Source: Intoshia linei (lineage: Eukaryota > Orthonectida > Rhopaluridae). From it: a DNA stretch of 33,599 nucleotides. Under the pieces are notes generated by a model that saw only the letters and a program-made list of their open reading frames with translations, was not told the origin of the DNA and did no database searches. The translations under genes were made by a program, and so were the position numbers. The stretch covers positions 1 to 33,599 of the forward strand of contig LWCA01000288.1 in NCBI GenBank assembly GCA_001642005.1, in the 5' to 3' direction. This document shows positions 10,001 through 22,700 of this stretch, in pieces (within the stretch, counting starts at the first letter, position 1; every line of letters begins with the position of its first letter).

Positions 10001-12312
10001 GCGGACTAATCCAAATATTATAATTTAATGTAGCAAGTATATCATTTAATAATATTGTTAGAGAAGAGGTTAAATAACTAAAATTCCGGTACTTACTACA
10101 CATATAATGAACTACTTTTTAACAACATATAAATGCAATTAAATTTTATAAATATTAAAATAAAGATCATTTTAATGATTAGCATTATTATTAATAACTT
10201 ATAAATTATTAACATTAAAAATTAATTCTAATTTTGGCGATCGATAGGTTTGGTATCTCTGGTCTATAGCATGGGTTCTTAACCTGGGCTACCCAACCAG
10301 TTTGTGGTGCTATTTTGAATTTTTGTATCGATATTACTTTACAGCTGTGGTTCCCGATTGGGTAAGATTTAAAAAAAAATTTTTATCAACTTTTTTTATT
10401 TTTATATAGAATTAATAATATTTATTAGAGTAGTCAGATGTTTGGAATTTATCTCAAAGCCTAAACGACCGCTACATTATTTTTTCAAAAATCTCACTTT
10501 TATCCATCATTAATAAAATTTAATAAAAAATACTATTTCAAACCCTCATGGAAAAATCGATGATATATCCATATTTTTTTGAAAAATCCACTTAAACAAA
10601 TCCCATAATAAAAAATATAATTTTACCCAGCTTTAAGTCATAAGTCGCATGACCAAAAAAGTGTATTTTTTTACAAAAACCTCAGATTATCTTTTTTATA
10701 AAATAAAAATAGTCCCACATTGCAATGTATAGAAATTTTTTCGATACCACAATAAAAACAGTATTTTATTCGAATTTAAGTTTATTAATTTAATGGGTCC
10801 CAAAGTAAAAAAGGTTAAAACCATGATACATATATAGATGTATATAGTTTTTGGGATTAATTATGAGGAATTAAACCATTATTAAAATCAAAACTAAACG
10901 AGTAGAAACCAATTTAAAAAAAGAAAATGTACATAAAAACATGGTAAACCCACACAAGAAATCAGAGCTACACAAACAAACCACAAACTGATATTATTAA
11001 TGGGGTCTATAGGGAGAAAAGTTTGAAAGTGTCTGGTTTATACGAGGTAATAATATTTTGTTTGTAGAGTTACAGGTGATGAATCAATTCAGTTTTTTAA
11101 AAATGGAAAAGAAAGCAAAAGTGTTGAAATTTCTACAATTGAAACTCCTAAAACACTTGTGGACTTAATTCACAAACATTCTGAAAATTTCGTATTAAAA
11201 TTAACATTGGATAATGTTCAGGTTAGTACCACAATAATTTATATTTAAAATGCATTTTATTTTTATTTTTTAGTCGTTGACTGAAAGAGGACAGTATTTC
11301 CTTATACTTTTTCACAATTACAACGATGATGACGTAATGGGGCATCACATGATTGTTGATTATATGGAAATGATTGAAGTTTCGTTGCTTGATTATACTC
11401 GTTTTTTTCCATCCATTCTTTAATATATTATACGTTTAGATGACTACCTATTTCTATTTGCCGAATCCAAGTATTTTCAACATCCTTTGATTCATTTGGG
11501 ATTATCTGAATCTGACTTACCATTTATTGTACTCGATTCTTTTAAACATTTGTATCATTGTAAGCATAAACCAACGGACATTCTAATGTAAATATAAATT
11601 AAAATATACTTTTATATTAGATGAGCAAATATGGCCAACTTGAAAAATATTTTTAACCTCGAATATTAACTAATTTTTATGAGATTATAATAAGCCAAAT
11701 TTGATTTTAACATGGGTACATTCCTATTTTTTACAAAATTGAAAATATAAGTAAATGTAAAATTAACATATAAATATTGATCATTGATCAATTAATTTTT
11801 TCAAATTATGATTTAAAAATTATTTATTATTATGAAGGTGTTTGGACTCTTTTTTGTTTTTATTAATTATTAACATAAATATAGTCAAAATCTTATATTT
11901 ATTTTTTGAATTATATTTTAGGAATCCAGATTTATTGAAAAATTTCCTGGATGATCATAATTCAGGTAAATTTTGTTTTAATCGTAAATTAATTTATTTT
12001 AGGAAAATTGCACAGAGATTTTCACAACCCACCAGCTGCACCCACCATACAGGTATTAACTAAATTAAAAACGTTATATGGAGAGGTAACTTTCTATTTC
12101 AGTTATTTTGATATACATGTGTTTAGGTTGATACTAATACAGAAAATAAGGACGACGAAATAAAACCTAAAAACTCTCCTGAAGAAAAACATGAGATTCA
12201 CCCTGAAGGTGATCATGACGATCACGCCAAGCAAGCCGTTCCTTCGTCATTTATTAATTTGGTGCCTTCGCCACACTATTATTCAATAAACAGAGACCGT
12301 GACGAATTATAA
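7097..12312 (+). CDS. ERP44: ERP44-like endoplasmic reticulum thioredoxin-family chaperone
   Basis: Eleven exons: 7097-7245, 7421-7487, 7534-7573, 7625-7812, 8330-8436, 11068-11221, 11274-11400, 11440-11551, 11922-11965, 12003-12085, 12127-12312. Phases agree throughout and give 418 residues (human about 406). ERp44 retains unassembled secretory proteins and ER oxidoreductases by mixed disulphides and cycles between Golgi and ER. Seen here: a signal peptide (residues 1-21, cut after SIHA), a thioredoxin a-domain with the diagnostic CRFS in place of CxxC at 51-54, SKYPTLLIY with its cis-proline, two further thioredoxin-like regions (ERGQYFLILFH, DLPFIVLDSFKH), GKLHRDFH in the C-tail and a terminal RDEL retrieval signal. 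The exon 8 donor at 11552 is chosen because it alone keeps phase with exon 9; a stronger GTAAGC donor at 11560 would need an unseen microexon. Intron 5 (2.6 kb) holds transposons. Confidence 0.93.
8437..8969. other. Start of ERP44 intron 5
   Basis: Intronic, AT-rich sequence with no exon or paired repeat ends recognised. Together with the repeats listed next it makes the 2,631-nt intron 5. Confidence 0.5.
8970..9510. repeat. Interspersed repeat, copy 2 (in ERP44 intron 5)
   Basis: It shares an ordered series of words with the copies at 4160-4745 and 33285-33599: a TG tract near 9000, ACAGTTTTTTCCGGG, ATTTCAACCTCCCA, TCAGGGCCAAAACC, and the end word AGAAATCTACGCATTCC. It is diverged and non-coding. 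Confidence 0.65.
9817..10261. mobile_element. hAT MITE with TCTATAG target duplication
   Basis: The left end is CAGGGGTGTCCAACC and the right end, reverse-complemented, is CAGAGATACCAAACC. Flanking octamers are TTCTATAG (9809-9816) and GTCTATAG (10262-10269), seven of eight identical and fitting the hAT preference for nTnTAnAn. It is 445 bp long with no coding capacity. Confidence 0.75.
10270..10825. mobile_element. Second hAT-type element abutting the first, with a related inner repeat
   Basis: It begins CATGGGTTCTTAACCTGGG directly after the target octamer of the previous element, and ends with the inverted form (reverse complement CATGGTTTTAACC), next to GGGTCCC. Inside, from about 10336 to 10620, lies sequence similar to the MITE at 2981-3683, sharing GGTTCCCGATTGG, AAGCCTAAACGACC and TTAATAAAATTTAATAAAAA. 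This is most simply a partial nested copy. The right-hand target duplication is unclear, so the outer boundary is tentative. Confidence 0.55.
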
Positions 12313-13551
12313 ATTTATATTAAATTTATTATTTTTACACTAATTATACCACATTAATTTCAATATCATCATTTTCAAATTCATATCAAACACTAGCCGA
12401 TAATTGCAAGATTATTAAAGAAAGTTTTTATGCAAGAATTACCCTTCTCTGTGAAGTCAATTTACAATTAATAGTTTTTACAAAAGGTAAAATATATGGG
12501 TAAACATATACCTATACTTTTGTATAAAAAAAATTGCATTAATTATTTAATTATCTTAACGACGATACTTAATTAGAACGCATCTTGGCGCAACATCGAC
12601 AAACTAAATGAAATAAAAATTTTCTGAATTAACTACTAACGTTACACGTTAATATATGTTTTTCGGATTACCCATAGATTAATCTTGTTAACTATCAAGG
12701 ATACAAGTGATAGACATAAATTTGATATATTTAAAATCTATTTTTTATACAAGTCCACCAAACAAAATCACACATTATATTTTTCGTCCGACCATATACC
12801 GCAATTTGACGCAAAGAAATGCAAATCACATTACAGATTATTTTAATATATGTTACATTAAGTTTCTATTTGTAGTGTTGGATAGTATAATAGTAAGTGT
12901 AGCATTTTTAATTAAGATTTATTTTTTTTGTAGAATTAAAAAAGTTCGCCCTCGGTAGAGCTAGGATGTTGTTTGTACGAAATACTTAACAGTCAAAATA
13001 GTATTTCATAGTTTCGATGTAGATGTATTTGAAAAGTCCATATTACTGTTACGAGTGAGTCGACAGATTCCATGAAAAATCATAAACCAAACCCAACAAA
13101 AATGGAAATCTGAACAACGGATTAAAAAATTTGTTCAAAAGTCTCAAATATTAAACAGTATAAGTAGATCGGGATTATAAGTTCTGCAAATTTATTTAAA
13201 TATAGTTTTTTAAACCCAAAAGATGCTTACACTAAATGTAGTCAATTAAATAATCTGATAAATGATAGTATCGGAAAGAAACATGTTCTTTTTCTTAAAA
13301 TAAGGTTGTACGAAAATTTAAGAGAGATTAAACGGGTAGATACTTTAAGTTAGATCAACCTAATGAAATTGCATATTTGGCACTCATTTATCATTTTCAC
13401 CACTTGGAAATTATATGCCTCAAATAATTAGTAATATATTTCTGAAATAAGATATAAAATTATTTAATGTAACGTTAAATATACAAATTGTTAAATTTTG
13501 AAGTTAAATCCTAAAATAAATGTTTATATTTTTCTTGCCAGTTATATCATG
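12313..13551. other. Convergent intergenic region between ERP44 and ARPC1
   Basis: It holds the 3' flank of ERP44 and nothing recognisably coding. An 83-codon frame at 12707-12958 is hydrophobic low-complexity sequence without family features. A short shared repeat word (TTGTTTGTACG...TAACAGTCAA) lies near 12970. Confidence 0.45.
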
Positions 13552-13559
13552 ATATAAAT

Positions 13560-13745
13560 CAGCGATTTCCAAGCTTGAGATCAATGAAAGTAAAAATATT
13601 TTGATGGACCGGTAAAATGTGACTAAATTAACATTTAAAAAGGTTTCAAAGTTGGCAAATCCATATTTCTTATTTGAATGTGTTATTTTTAATATATTCT
13701 TCTCGGACTAGTAGACATTTAGGAACCGACGATGTGGAAACACTG
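13560..13745. mobile_element. Short hAT-type MITE in ARPC1 3' flank
   Basis: A 186-bp element with ends CAGCGATTTCCA and, inverted, CAGTGTTTCCAC. Flanking octamers ATATAAAT (13552-13559) and ATATATTT (13746-13753) agree at six of eight positions. It ends 22 bp from the ARPC1 stop codon, so it probably contributes to that gene's 3' UTR. Confidence 0.55.
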
Positions 13746-13767
13746 ATATATTTCATATTCTAAAATG

Positions 13768-16700
13768 TTAAACCTTTGTATCCCAAACGATCATTTTTCC
13801 TTCGTTGCTAATTGTAGAAAATTTCGCTGTGTTTCCACGATATGTCCTAATTTCGCTAAAAAATTAAAAATTGAACAATAAAAAAAACATGATTGTTGAA
13901 TTGTGTTTATTTTTATTCGGTCCTTCCGCAGAAGGAGATATGGCGTATGTGTCCAAAGATTTGAAATGAGACATTGCACTAAATCGATATACTTAACAAC
14001 ATAAATAAATTAAGTTACCTCACTTTCCCACATTTCCCTTTTGATTCATTATCAAATGTAGACTCCATTTTAATTTCATTTCCAACTTTAAACGAGTAAA
14101 GACATGTGTCAAACCCCTAATTTCAGATGAATTCATTAAAAATATAATTTTAATACAAATGTAGTAATATTTCCGCATTACAAATTAAATGCATCAATTC
14201 TACCAATAAATAAAATTGCCGGAAATTCAAAAGAAAGTCATTACAGGTAACATTACTACTTTTTTGTGTTTCTGGTTAATTTTTTTATTATACTTACAAC
14301 TCCAATTATACATTCGTTTGATTTCCACATAATTGACATTAATGGCAAAGCGTTAAAATTTAACGTTCTTACGCTAAAATTAAATAAATATGAAATTTAT
14401 AAGCATTGTACGCTGTTGGATCTGCTGAAGTAACAAGTGAAATGCTTGAATTATTGCAAACCCAAACCAATTTATCACCGGTTCCGTCAAACTGAATATC
14501 GTTTACCCATCCCTCTAAAATAATAAATTAATACTAAATATTATAATAATATAAAAAAAAATGATTTAGACTAAACCAGGAGACAAAAGTTTTCAACCTT
14601 TTTCATATTAAAGCTTAATATTAAACTAAAAATTAACGCTAAAGTTAGAAAATGATTGAAACGTAAAAATACAAATATTAAATAGAAACTAAAAGTCATA
14701 TAACTTTGTTAATATCATTTTTATATTTGTTACAATCCTTTGCAAATTGGTAAAATTAAAAACAGAAACACATTGTGATAGTTTTTATCGCAAAATGTTA
14801 CCTTACTTGCCGAGATGTGAAAGAAATAAAGTTATCAATGAATAATTTGAATGTATACGTGACTCAGAATTATCTTGAATATAATGTTCAGACCGACATC
14901 ATATGTTGAACGATCAATGAAATATAAAAATACTAATAATGTAAATACAATAAAATGTATGAAATATCGCAAAAAGATGCCCAACCCAACAAACTAACGA
15001 AGAGGACGTGATATCATTTTTCAACAACAATCATTAACACATCAATTTATTATTTGTCTTAAAATTCACACAGAGGTGTCAAGAGTAACGGAATAGTTAG
15101 TGAAGTTAAAATTACGCTCCTAATGTAATTTTGAGGAATGATATCATGAATAAATTGTTTGTTGAAAGTTTGATATTAAAAGGATTGAGTAATCTGATAC
15201 AGAGAATTGTTATAAACGTAAGAAAATTTATGAGGAATCTATTCCACTAATATATTTTAATACATTATCATTGTTGTATGTCTGTATTGTAAAATTAAAA
15301 ATAAATTTAAAATTATTGCTAGAAATAATAAGCCACAAGTTTTTGAAATTAAACTCAATAGTAAGAATACATTGTTTCAAAATAATTCAGTAGTTTTCGA
15401 ACTTAAAAAACGATATGCACTGAAATTACCTAGTCAAATCTTAACTGTTAGTAATGATATAGTTAAAATCGGTATTGTGACTTCAGATCCAATATTCACA
15501 ATCCCCAAACGGTCTCTATTAGGGTCCATTTCATTATATCAACCATCCGTTAATCACATTGAATCTATTAGTCCACTAAAACCACTTCCTATTGAAAAAT
15601 TAAGACTATTAATCGCTGATCACTTAAATAAATGTAAATTGTATAAACTATTTCAAGCTAAATTGAAAAATTTTGTTAGATAACCATGATTTATTTATCC
15701 TTCATTCGGAACCATGTCCAAAATCGCAAAACAATGATGAAGATTAATGTAACTGATGGAACTCCAATTCGGGGTAAGAATTTTCGTAAACCTTATAGTA
15801 CACTTGACGCCTTAGATGAGTAAGTAGAAGATAACTTGAGAAAAAGTGTTTTATATGTTAGTACCAGTCCATGGGCGTTCCCTATAGTTCCAGTTGATAA
15901 ACCCGATGGGTCTATTCGCATGTGTATTAATTATAAGAAGCTTAACGCCTTATCATTAAAGACGCGTTTCCATTGCCTCGCATGGATGAAACATGCATGA
16001 ATGGGGCTAAGATATTTACCACTCTTGATTTACAATCTGGTCATTGGCAAATCCCTGTAAGAGAATGTGACCGTGAGAACATAGCTTTTTCTACACGGAA
16101 AGGGCACTTTGATTTTAATGTTATGCCTTTTGGCCTTACCGATGTTCCCTTCACATTTCAAAGCTTCACCCAACAGGTTCTGAGAGGATTAACTCGGGAT
16201 TCATGTCTGGTATATCTAAATGACATTATCATTTTCGGTCGCAATGAACAAGAACATCATGATCGCGTAATAGAAGTTCTTAACCGAATTTTAGAACATA
16301 AATTAACAGTCAATATTAAGAAGTGTAACTTTGCTCTGACTTAGATAAAATATTTAGGATATATTATTTCTGGAGATGAAATCCATAATAATCCAGCCAA
16401 AATTCAAATAATTAAGTATTATCCTGTTCCAACCACTGTAAACCAAGTTGCTAGCTTCTTAGGTCTTGCAAATTATTATTGTAAGTTCCTTAAGAATTTT
16501 ACAGAATTAGCTGAGCCATAAAATAACTTAAAGCGTAAAGATAATCCGTTTCAATCAGGAATGAGCATCTGCAATCTCGGAGGCCGCATACGGCCTCTCA
16601 GAAAAATTTTGCAAAAAAGTGAAAATTTTAATTGGCAGTTCAAAAAACGATATATTGCCTTGAGAAGTAGTTTATCTTATAATAAATGCATCTTAAATTT

Positions 16701-19700
16701 TAAAATCTGACTTGTTTTCTCAATATTCTTGTCATATTCAATGATCTTTGATTATGTCTATTATCAATTTTTTCACTTTTAAAGAAATAAAAATTTTTAC
16801 CCCCATCGGATGTCAGCACATAAGAACGAAAACATCAGAAAACAGAATTTTCAATTTAGAGTGGGAAAACGACTATTTTTTAGTTCAGAATAAGTCGATA
16901 GATCTGAATAGTAAGATCAGAATAATAAGGATAATCTGCGTTGTACTCTTTCAAAGACTACTCCAAAGATTTCAGATCTGGTGAAACGGAAACAAGCACA
17001 ACCCTCACACTGACGCTTTTTGGTTTTTGAAATTATATTTTTTGTAATTAAAATATAACAATTTATTGTGTTGGTAAAACTATTATGATTTAATTATTGA
17101 AAATTTGTAAATAAAAAGCATTATGCTCATAAAGTTTCAGATATTTAGAAGTTAAATTTAATATCTAGCCCAGTACTGGTTAGCTCCAAAAAATGTAGTG
17201 AAGAAAAATCAACTAGACTAATTATATCATTAGGGTCACTGCACGAAAAAGGTTGGAAACCGCTGCTTTACATAATGAAAATAAAAACAAGTTGCATGAA
17301 TAATCCACATGTCCTTGTTGATATTCTTATCAGTGAAAAATACATTACTCCAGAATTTATAACAACTGAAATAGACAATCAAAAAATCCGTTTTAACTAC
17401 CCAAATACCCAAATCATTAGTTTATACTGTCTTCATCTTGAGGTCCCTAGTGAAATAGATCCCTTAGACATAAGTTCACATTCTGGACAGATGAACTATT
17501 ATGATCTAGAGATAGCACTGGAAAACTATCATGCACTCTCCAACCCACCTCATTTATGATTTAAAAAAAAAATAACAACTATAATATTAATAAACTACAG
17601 TTCGATTTAGATCATTATTTACACTTATAGCCACGAGAAAGTATATTCAAAATATAATTTTCTGTATACTTAATTAATACGTGTTTATATTAAGCCGTTA
17701 TCTTACTCATTCTCACGTGATTCCTTTGTAAATTCATGTCATTCATGCAAATTTTTCATATATATTTCATATTTTTATGTTGAAATTTTAATGCTTAAAT
17801 AGATTCACACAATAGAATCACACTAAAACGTTGAACCCTAGTAATGATGCGTTACAATTGTGTGATAGGCTAGACAGCGTGTATTTTCCAATGTTACCTA
17901 CTGTGACATTATTACAGACATTCATTGATAAAGTATTTGGTGATATTAATTATATCGAGCAGACATGGATGCTTGGATGATACATAACTATATATATATT
18001 TAGATCTATTGTCGGTAGGAATCTGATGTTTAACATAAGGGGTTCGCATCATCAGTCTGAATTCGATACCTTACACCTGCTTTGAAGACTACAATGTATG
18101 TTAAAAGAGCCTAAACATCGAGGCAAGTCCGTATAGCCCTAATGAAAAGAAATTTTAATGTACCTGAACTTTCCACCATTATCGATTGGGACTAGTGTTG
18201 GAAATTTATCGATAAAAAATAATAAACTAATTTAATTGAAAAATTAATTACAACTGTTATATTATTTATTTTTGTTTAAAAAGTAGACCGTAAGTCTAAA
18301 AATTTATAAAGTACGTCGAAAGTACGACTTTATAACAGTGTCAAAAATCGTATTTTATCTAAAAAGTTGTACTTCCGGTCGCACTAGTTTGGGTGTGTGT
18401 CCAATAAAGATCGGGAAATGTTGGATGCAGGTAAGATAGATTTAAACAACTTTTTAACATTTGAACAATTTGTTGATTCAAAATTAACAACGGAGGATAT
18501 TGTTAAATTTAACTATCTGAGGGAAAAAGTTGGGTTTAACGGGTGATTGCACATTTGTGGAATTATGTAGGGATTTGACGGTGGCAATTCCTATATTGGA
18601 TCGGGAGATAGTTAAGGCGGCTATGAAAAAGGCTGAAAGTTTAATTGCAAAAAATGACGACGAACTAATTGTCCTTTACAAAATAACATTAAATAAAATG
18701 CAAAGTGTATGGTCCATAGTAGAAGAGTATACATGTTTAGGTTTAGAGGCACATCCAACAAAACAACAAATAAGTATTTTTCGAAGTGAATTCATAGGCG
18801 ATCACTACTTCAATAACATCTTTACAGGCTATGCTATAAGAAAAATAGACGCTATTATATACAAAGTGCCCTTCTCTAGTATATCTTGGAACGAACCTCG
18901 AACTTATAACGCTAGGTCACTGATGTGGTTGAACATTGTAACAGCCAGCAGAACAGAGGAACATGATTTATCATCTGTATTTAATGCAATGTATAATGAT
19001 CTCAAACGTTTATACGGAATCACTTCGACTAATATTGACTCACATTTTATTACGCCGCTCAAACGGTGGTTATGGTATTAGGGACGAATGGTTCATTAAA
19101 ATGCTCCGAACAAAAAGTGAAATACCTATAGGACCACTCATCGTTGAAGATGATAAAGGGAAAGCGCGCGATAGAATTCCACCCGATAAAATTTTCCATA
19201 GAATCATAACAAATGTGAAGAGTTTATCGATAGATTCGGCATCGAAATATATAACAGAGTGTATAAGAACTTTAACAACCAAATTACGTCAGATAAAAGT
19301 AATAAAAAGAATAAAGGTGTGATAAAATTCCAAGATTTAAGTTCTGATCGAAGTCAAAAATGCAAGTACGGCTATAATACACGAAAGAAAATTAATACCA
19401 GCGAGTCCTAAATAATACCAATTTTAGCTTTTAATTCGTTAAAACTACGGTAGACCTTTCTGCCAGAGTATAGACGGCGAACCATTATAGCCCATAAATT
19501 TTCAATTCGATACCTTCTGAATTTCTTGCGTAAATGCTTGCTGAATAGTCTCATTCACCTTTAATCAAGTAAGTAATTTTAGTATAAACTATATTTATAT
19601 TTAAATATCTTATTTCATGTGTTATTTCAAGATATTTTAGTAATGAATTTAGTAATTCATCAGGTTAATGATAATTTATTTATTAGAATATGGAGAAACA

Positions 19701-22700
19701 TATACTCTCAATGAATCTCCCACCGTTTCGAGAAGACAACACCCATGAATAACTAAATTATCTTAAAATATGGCAAGAGTTGACAGCGAGTGTCCCTGAC
19801 AACCTAAGACTCTTGAAAATTTGTATGGTTTTACCAATAGGATTGACTAAAGAGTTTAAGATCACACCCACAACGACGCTGGATGATTTCGTCACATATT
19901 TAGAGACGACTCTATCCCAAGAAACCCCCTATGAAGACGTCTTACAACAATTGTCAAATTTAAAATGGGATCCTAATACCCCCAGGCTGATAGCCACCAT
20001 CAAGGTGTAGGGTTAAATTAAATATTCTTAAATAATAAACTCTTTTACATTTGTTTTACTATTTTTAGACAATTCCTTCAGTAATAACAGTTTACATTCA
20101 TTAACTAACTTCTTGGTAATCATGTTTTCTAACTATACAATTAATACTTAATATGTATTTAAATTGCGCTTTAGCTACTGACATAAAACATAATAGAATA
20201 TTATATATATATTTTGTGGAAGAGATTTATAATTATTATTTTAATTTAGAATCAATTCAATTATCTGATTCTTAGCAAGAATTCAGACTTCATTTTGTCA
20301 AATAAATGTTTATACATTCTTCGTATTACAAGGAGACCCACCCAACAATGTTTACAAGAATAAGTGTTTTCACTGTGGTAAATTTGTACATTAGGGGTGT
20401 TCCATTTATTTATTGTACATTTGATCGTCATGTTTGGTTGTTCACTTTGCACCTTTAAATTTAATTCTACCTCGTTTACTTATTATTTTATAGATGTTTA
20501 AAGTTCTTATCATTTTTCATTGATAAAAATTTTCACTAAAAACAAAAATAAATGAGGGAGAATTGAATTTAAAGATGAAAAGTGAATAACCAAACATGAC
20601 GAACAACACCAGACTACTCAAAACATAAATAAAGGATCTCATCATAACATTCCAGTAAATAAAATTATATTTTAGTTTTTGTACATTTTTGTACGAAATT
20701 TTTAAAATGGCAAGCTCTTCCACTAAAAATTTTCAAAAATTTTTCTTCTTTTTACGATTATCATAAAACTATCACACGCAACTTTACCAGTATTTGAACC
20801 ATAAAATTTCGAAAAAAAGTACAGAAAATCACACCCCTATTTTACATATTTCTTATAACTGTAAAAAGAAATGATTTGAGTTGAGTTGTAGGACCTAAAT
20901 GTCAGTAAACTTGGTGACAACCTAAGTCGTTAAAATACTTTACCTATTAGTGATTCAACTTATCGACATGAAAAGTCGTTAATAATACCAGTCACTTGGA
21001 TTGCGTAGCCGCGTTTTGCTGCCCCATGGACGGAGTTGCAGTTGAATCAATGGGACTAACAAAATTGGAGGGTAGCCGCGCCTTGGTGCCCTAGCAATTT
21101 AGTAAGAAAGTTGGAAGGTCTGGTGGGAGGTGTAGTGTTGTACCAGTTTAGTTGTTATGGTTGTAAAATAATTGTAACTGATAGATGTATATAAATTGAC
21201 ATAAATTAACTATATATCCTCATTAACATCAAATTTAATTAATTTACCACATGTGTAATCTTGAATGGGATTGCCAACATTCAAATTATCAGACCATTTA
21301 GATGTAGGTACAAATTTGTCATAATCCTTTATGATTGTTCCGAAAATCCTAATTTAATTTTATAAAATGTAAAGATAAGAGTAAATTCCATCAAAGCACT
21401 CATAGTTAACTGTTAACTGTCCGCACATAGAAATGACATGATTCTGAAATAAATTTGAGAAGAATATACGATGAATTTTGCTAACTAACAATAATAACCT
21501 TCGAAAAAAAATTAGTTCATTAATACGTGCTAATTACGAGTGTTTCATTAATGGAACACCTATTTTTATCGACTCATAACTATTAACTGTGCACTTATTT
21601 TCATGTAATTTTTTTTTTGTCTGATACTACAATTCATCTGGAATTTAATATAAGTTATAAAATCATTAGAGTAAAAAATTAAATTAACTTTAATATTATT
21701 TCAAAACATGAATTTTTTTACATGTTTTTTCCAGTTATATTCAACCGTTAATTGTATATATAATTAATTATGAAAATAAAAATATGTCAATTCCATGAAG
21801 AAGCGGAGAATTTAATTTATCAAATGTCATCTTTATAATAATGAAGCATGATATAATTTAGTCACTATATTGTATTAAATCTAGTGTTCCATTAATGGAA
21901 CACCGGACAGTAAACGGTTAATTAAATACCTGGCTTTAAAACCTGATGTACCACATGCAATAACTGCTAAATCAGGAGACCAACTCACACTAAATATTAA
22001 AATTAATATGCATAATTTCAATTTCAATATATTTCTGTAAAATTGAAACTATCAATGTGATATTTGTGATCAATGTGAACTATAATGTAAATTATCATAA
22101 ACTATATAAATTGTAGTTTGAAAACGAGAATATAAACAGAAATATTGTTACAAGATTAAAATAATGAAAATAATTTCACCATGTAACTGTAGATCTAATT
22201 TTTTTCTTAATCAATTTTGACGTCCACCAATTATTTTTTTCGTCATAATAAGCTATAGCCAACAATCTTGACGCACATCCACATGCAAACTTTTCTCCTA
22301 AATATCAAAACTACATCTTTATAGTCCAAAATATTCAAGTCTACATTTATTTGTATTTATCTGTTTCTTTTATATATCTTAGTTATTTGCTAAATTTTGC
22401 GTGGGTGTATTGATGAATGTTATAATTAACATTGTATCTGCAAAAATTTTAAATACATAAAAATGTACAACCACAATCTATCCACAGATAAATTCGATTT
22501 TTTGAAGTAAATTAATTAACTTATTGATAAAATGAATATATTCGTATATCTCAGTGATGACAAAAGGTGTTTTCGTGTTAAAAACCCACACCTGACATAC
22601 ACAGTTCAAAAATTAAATTTACAATTAAGAATAAATCACATAAAATAAATAGATTCCTGAGTAAACAAGATTTACTTGCGTATGATTGAAATCTACAAGC

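Noticed and set aside
11622-11645. Possible ERP44 microexon reading YEQIWPT after an ATATTAG acceptor
   Set aside because: It runs into TGA and has no GT donor, so it cannot be joined to exon 9.
19070-19282. 70-codon minus-strand open frame
   Set aside because: Antisense shadow of the unassigned plus-strand coding remnant.
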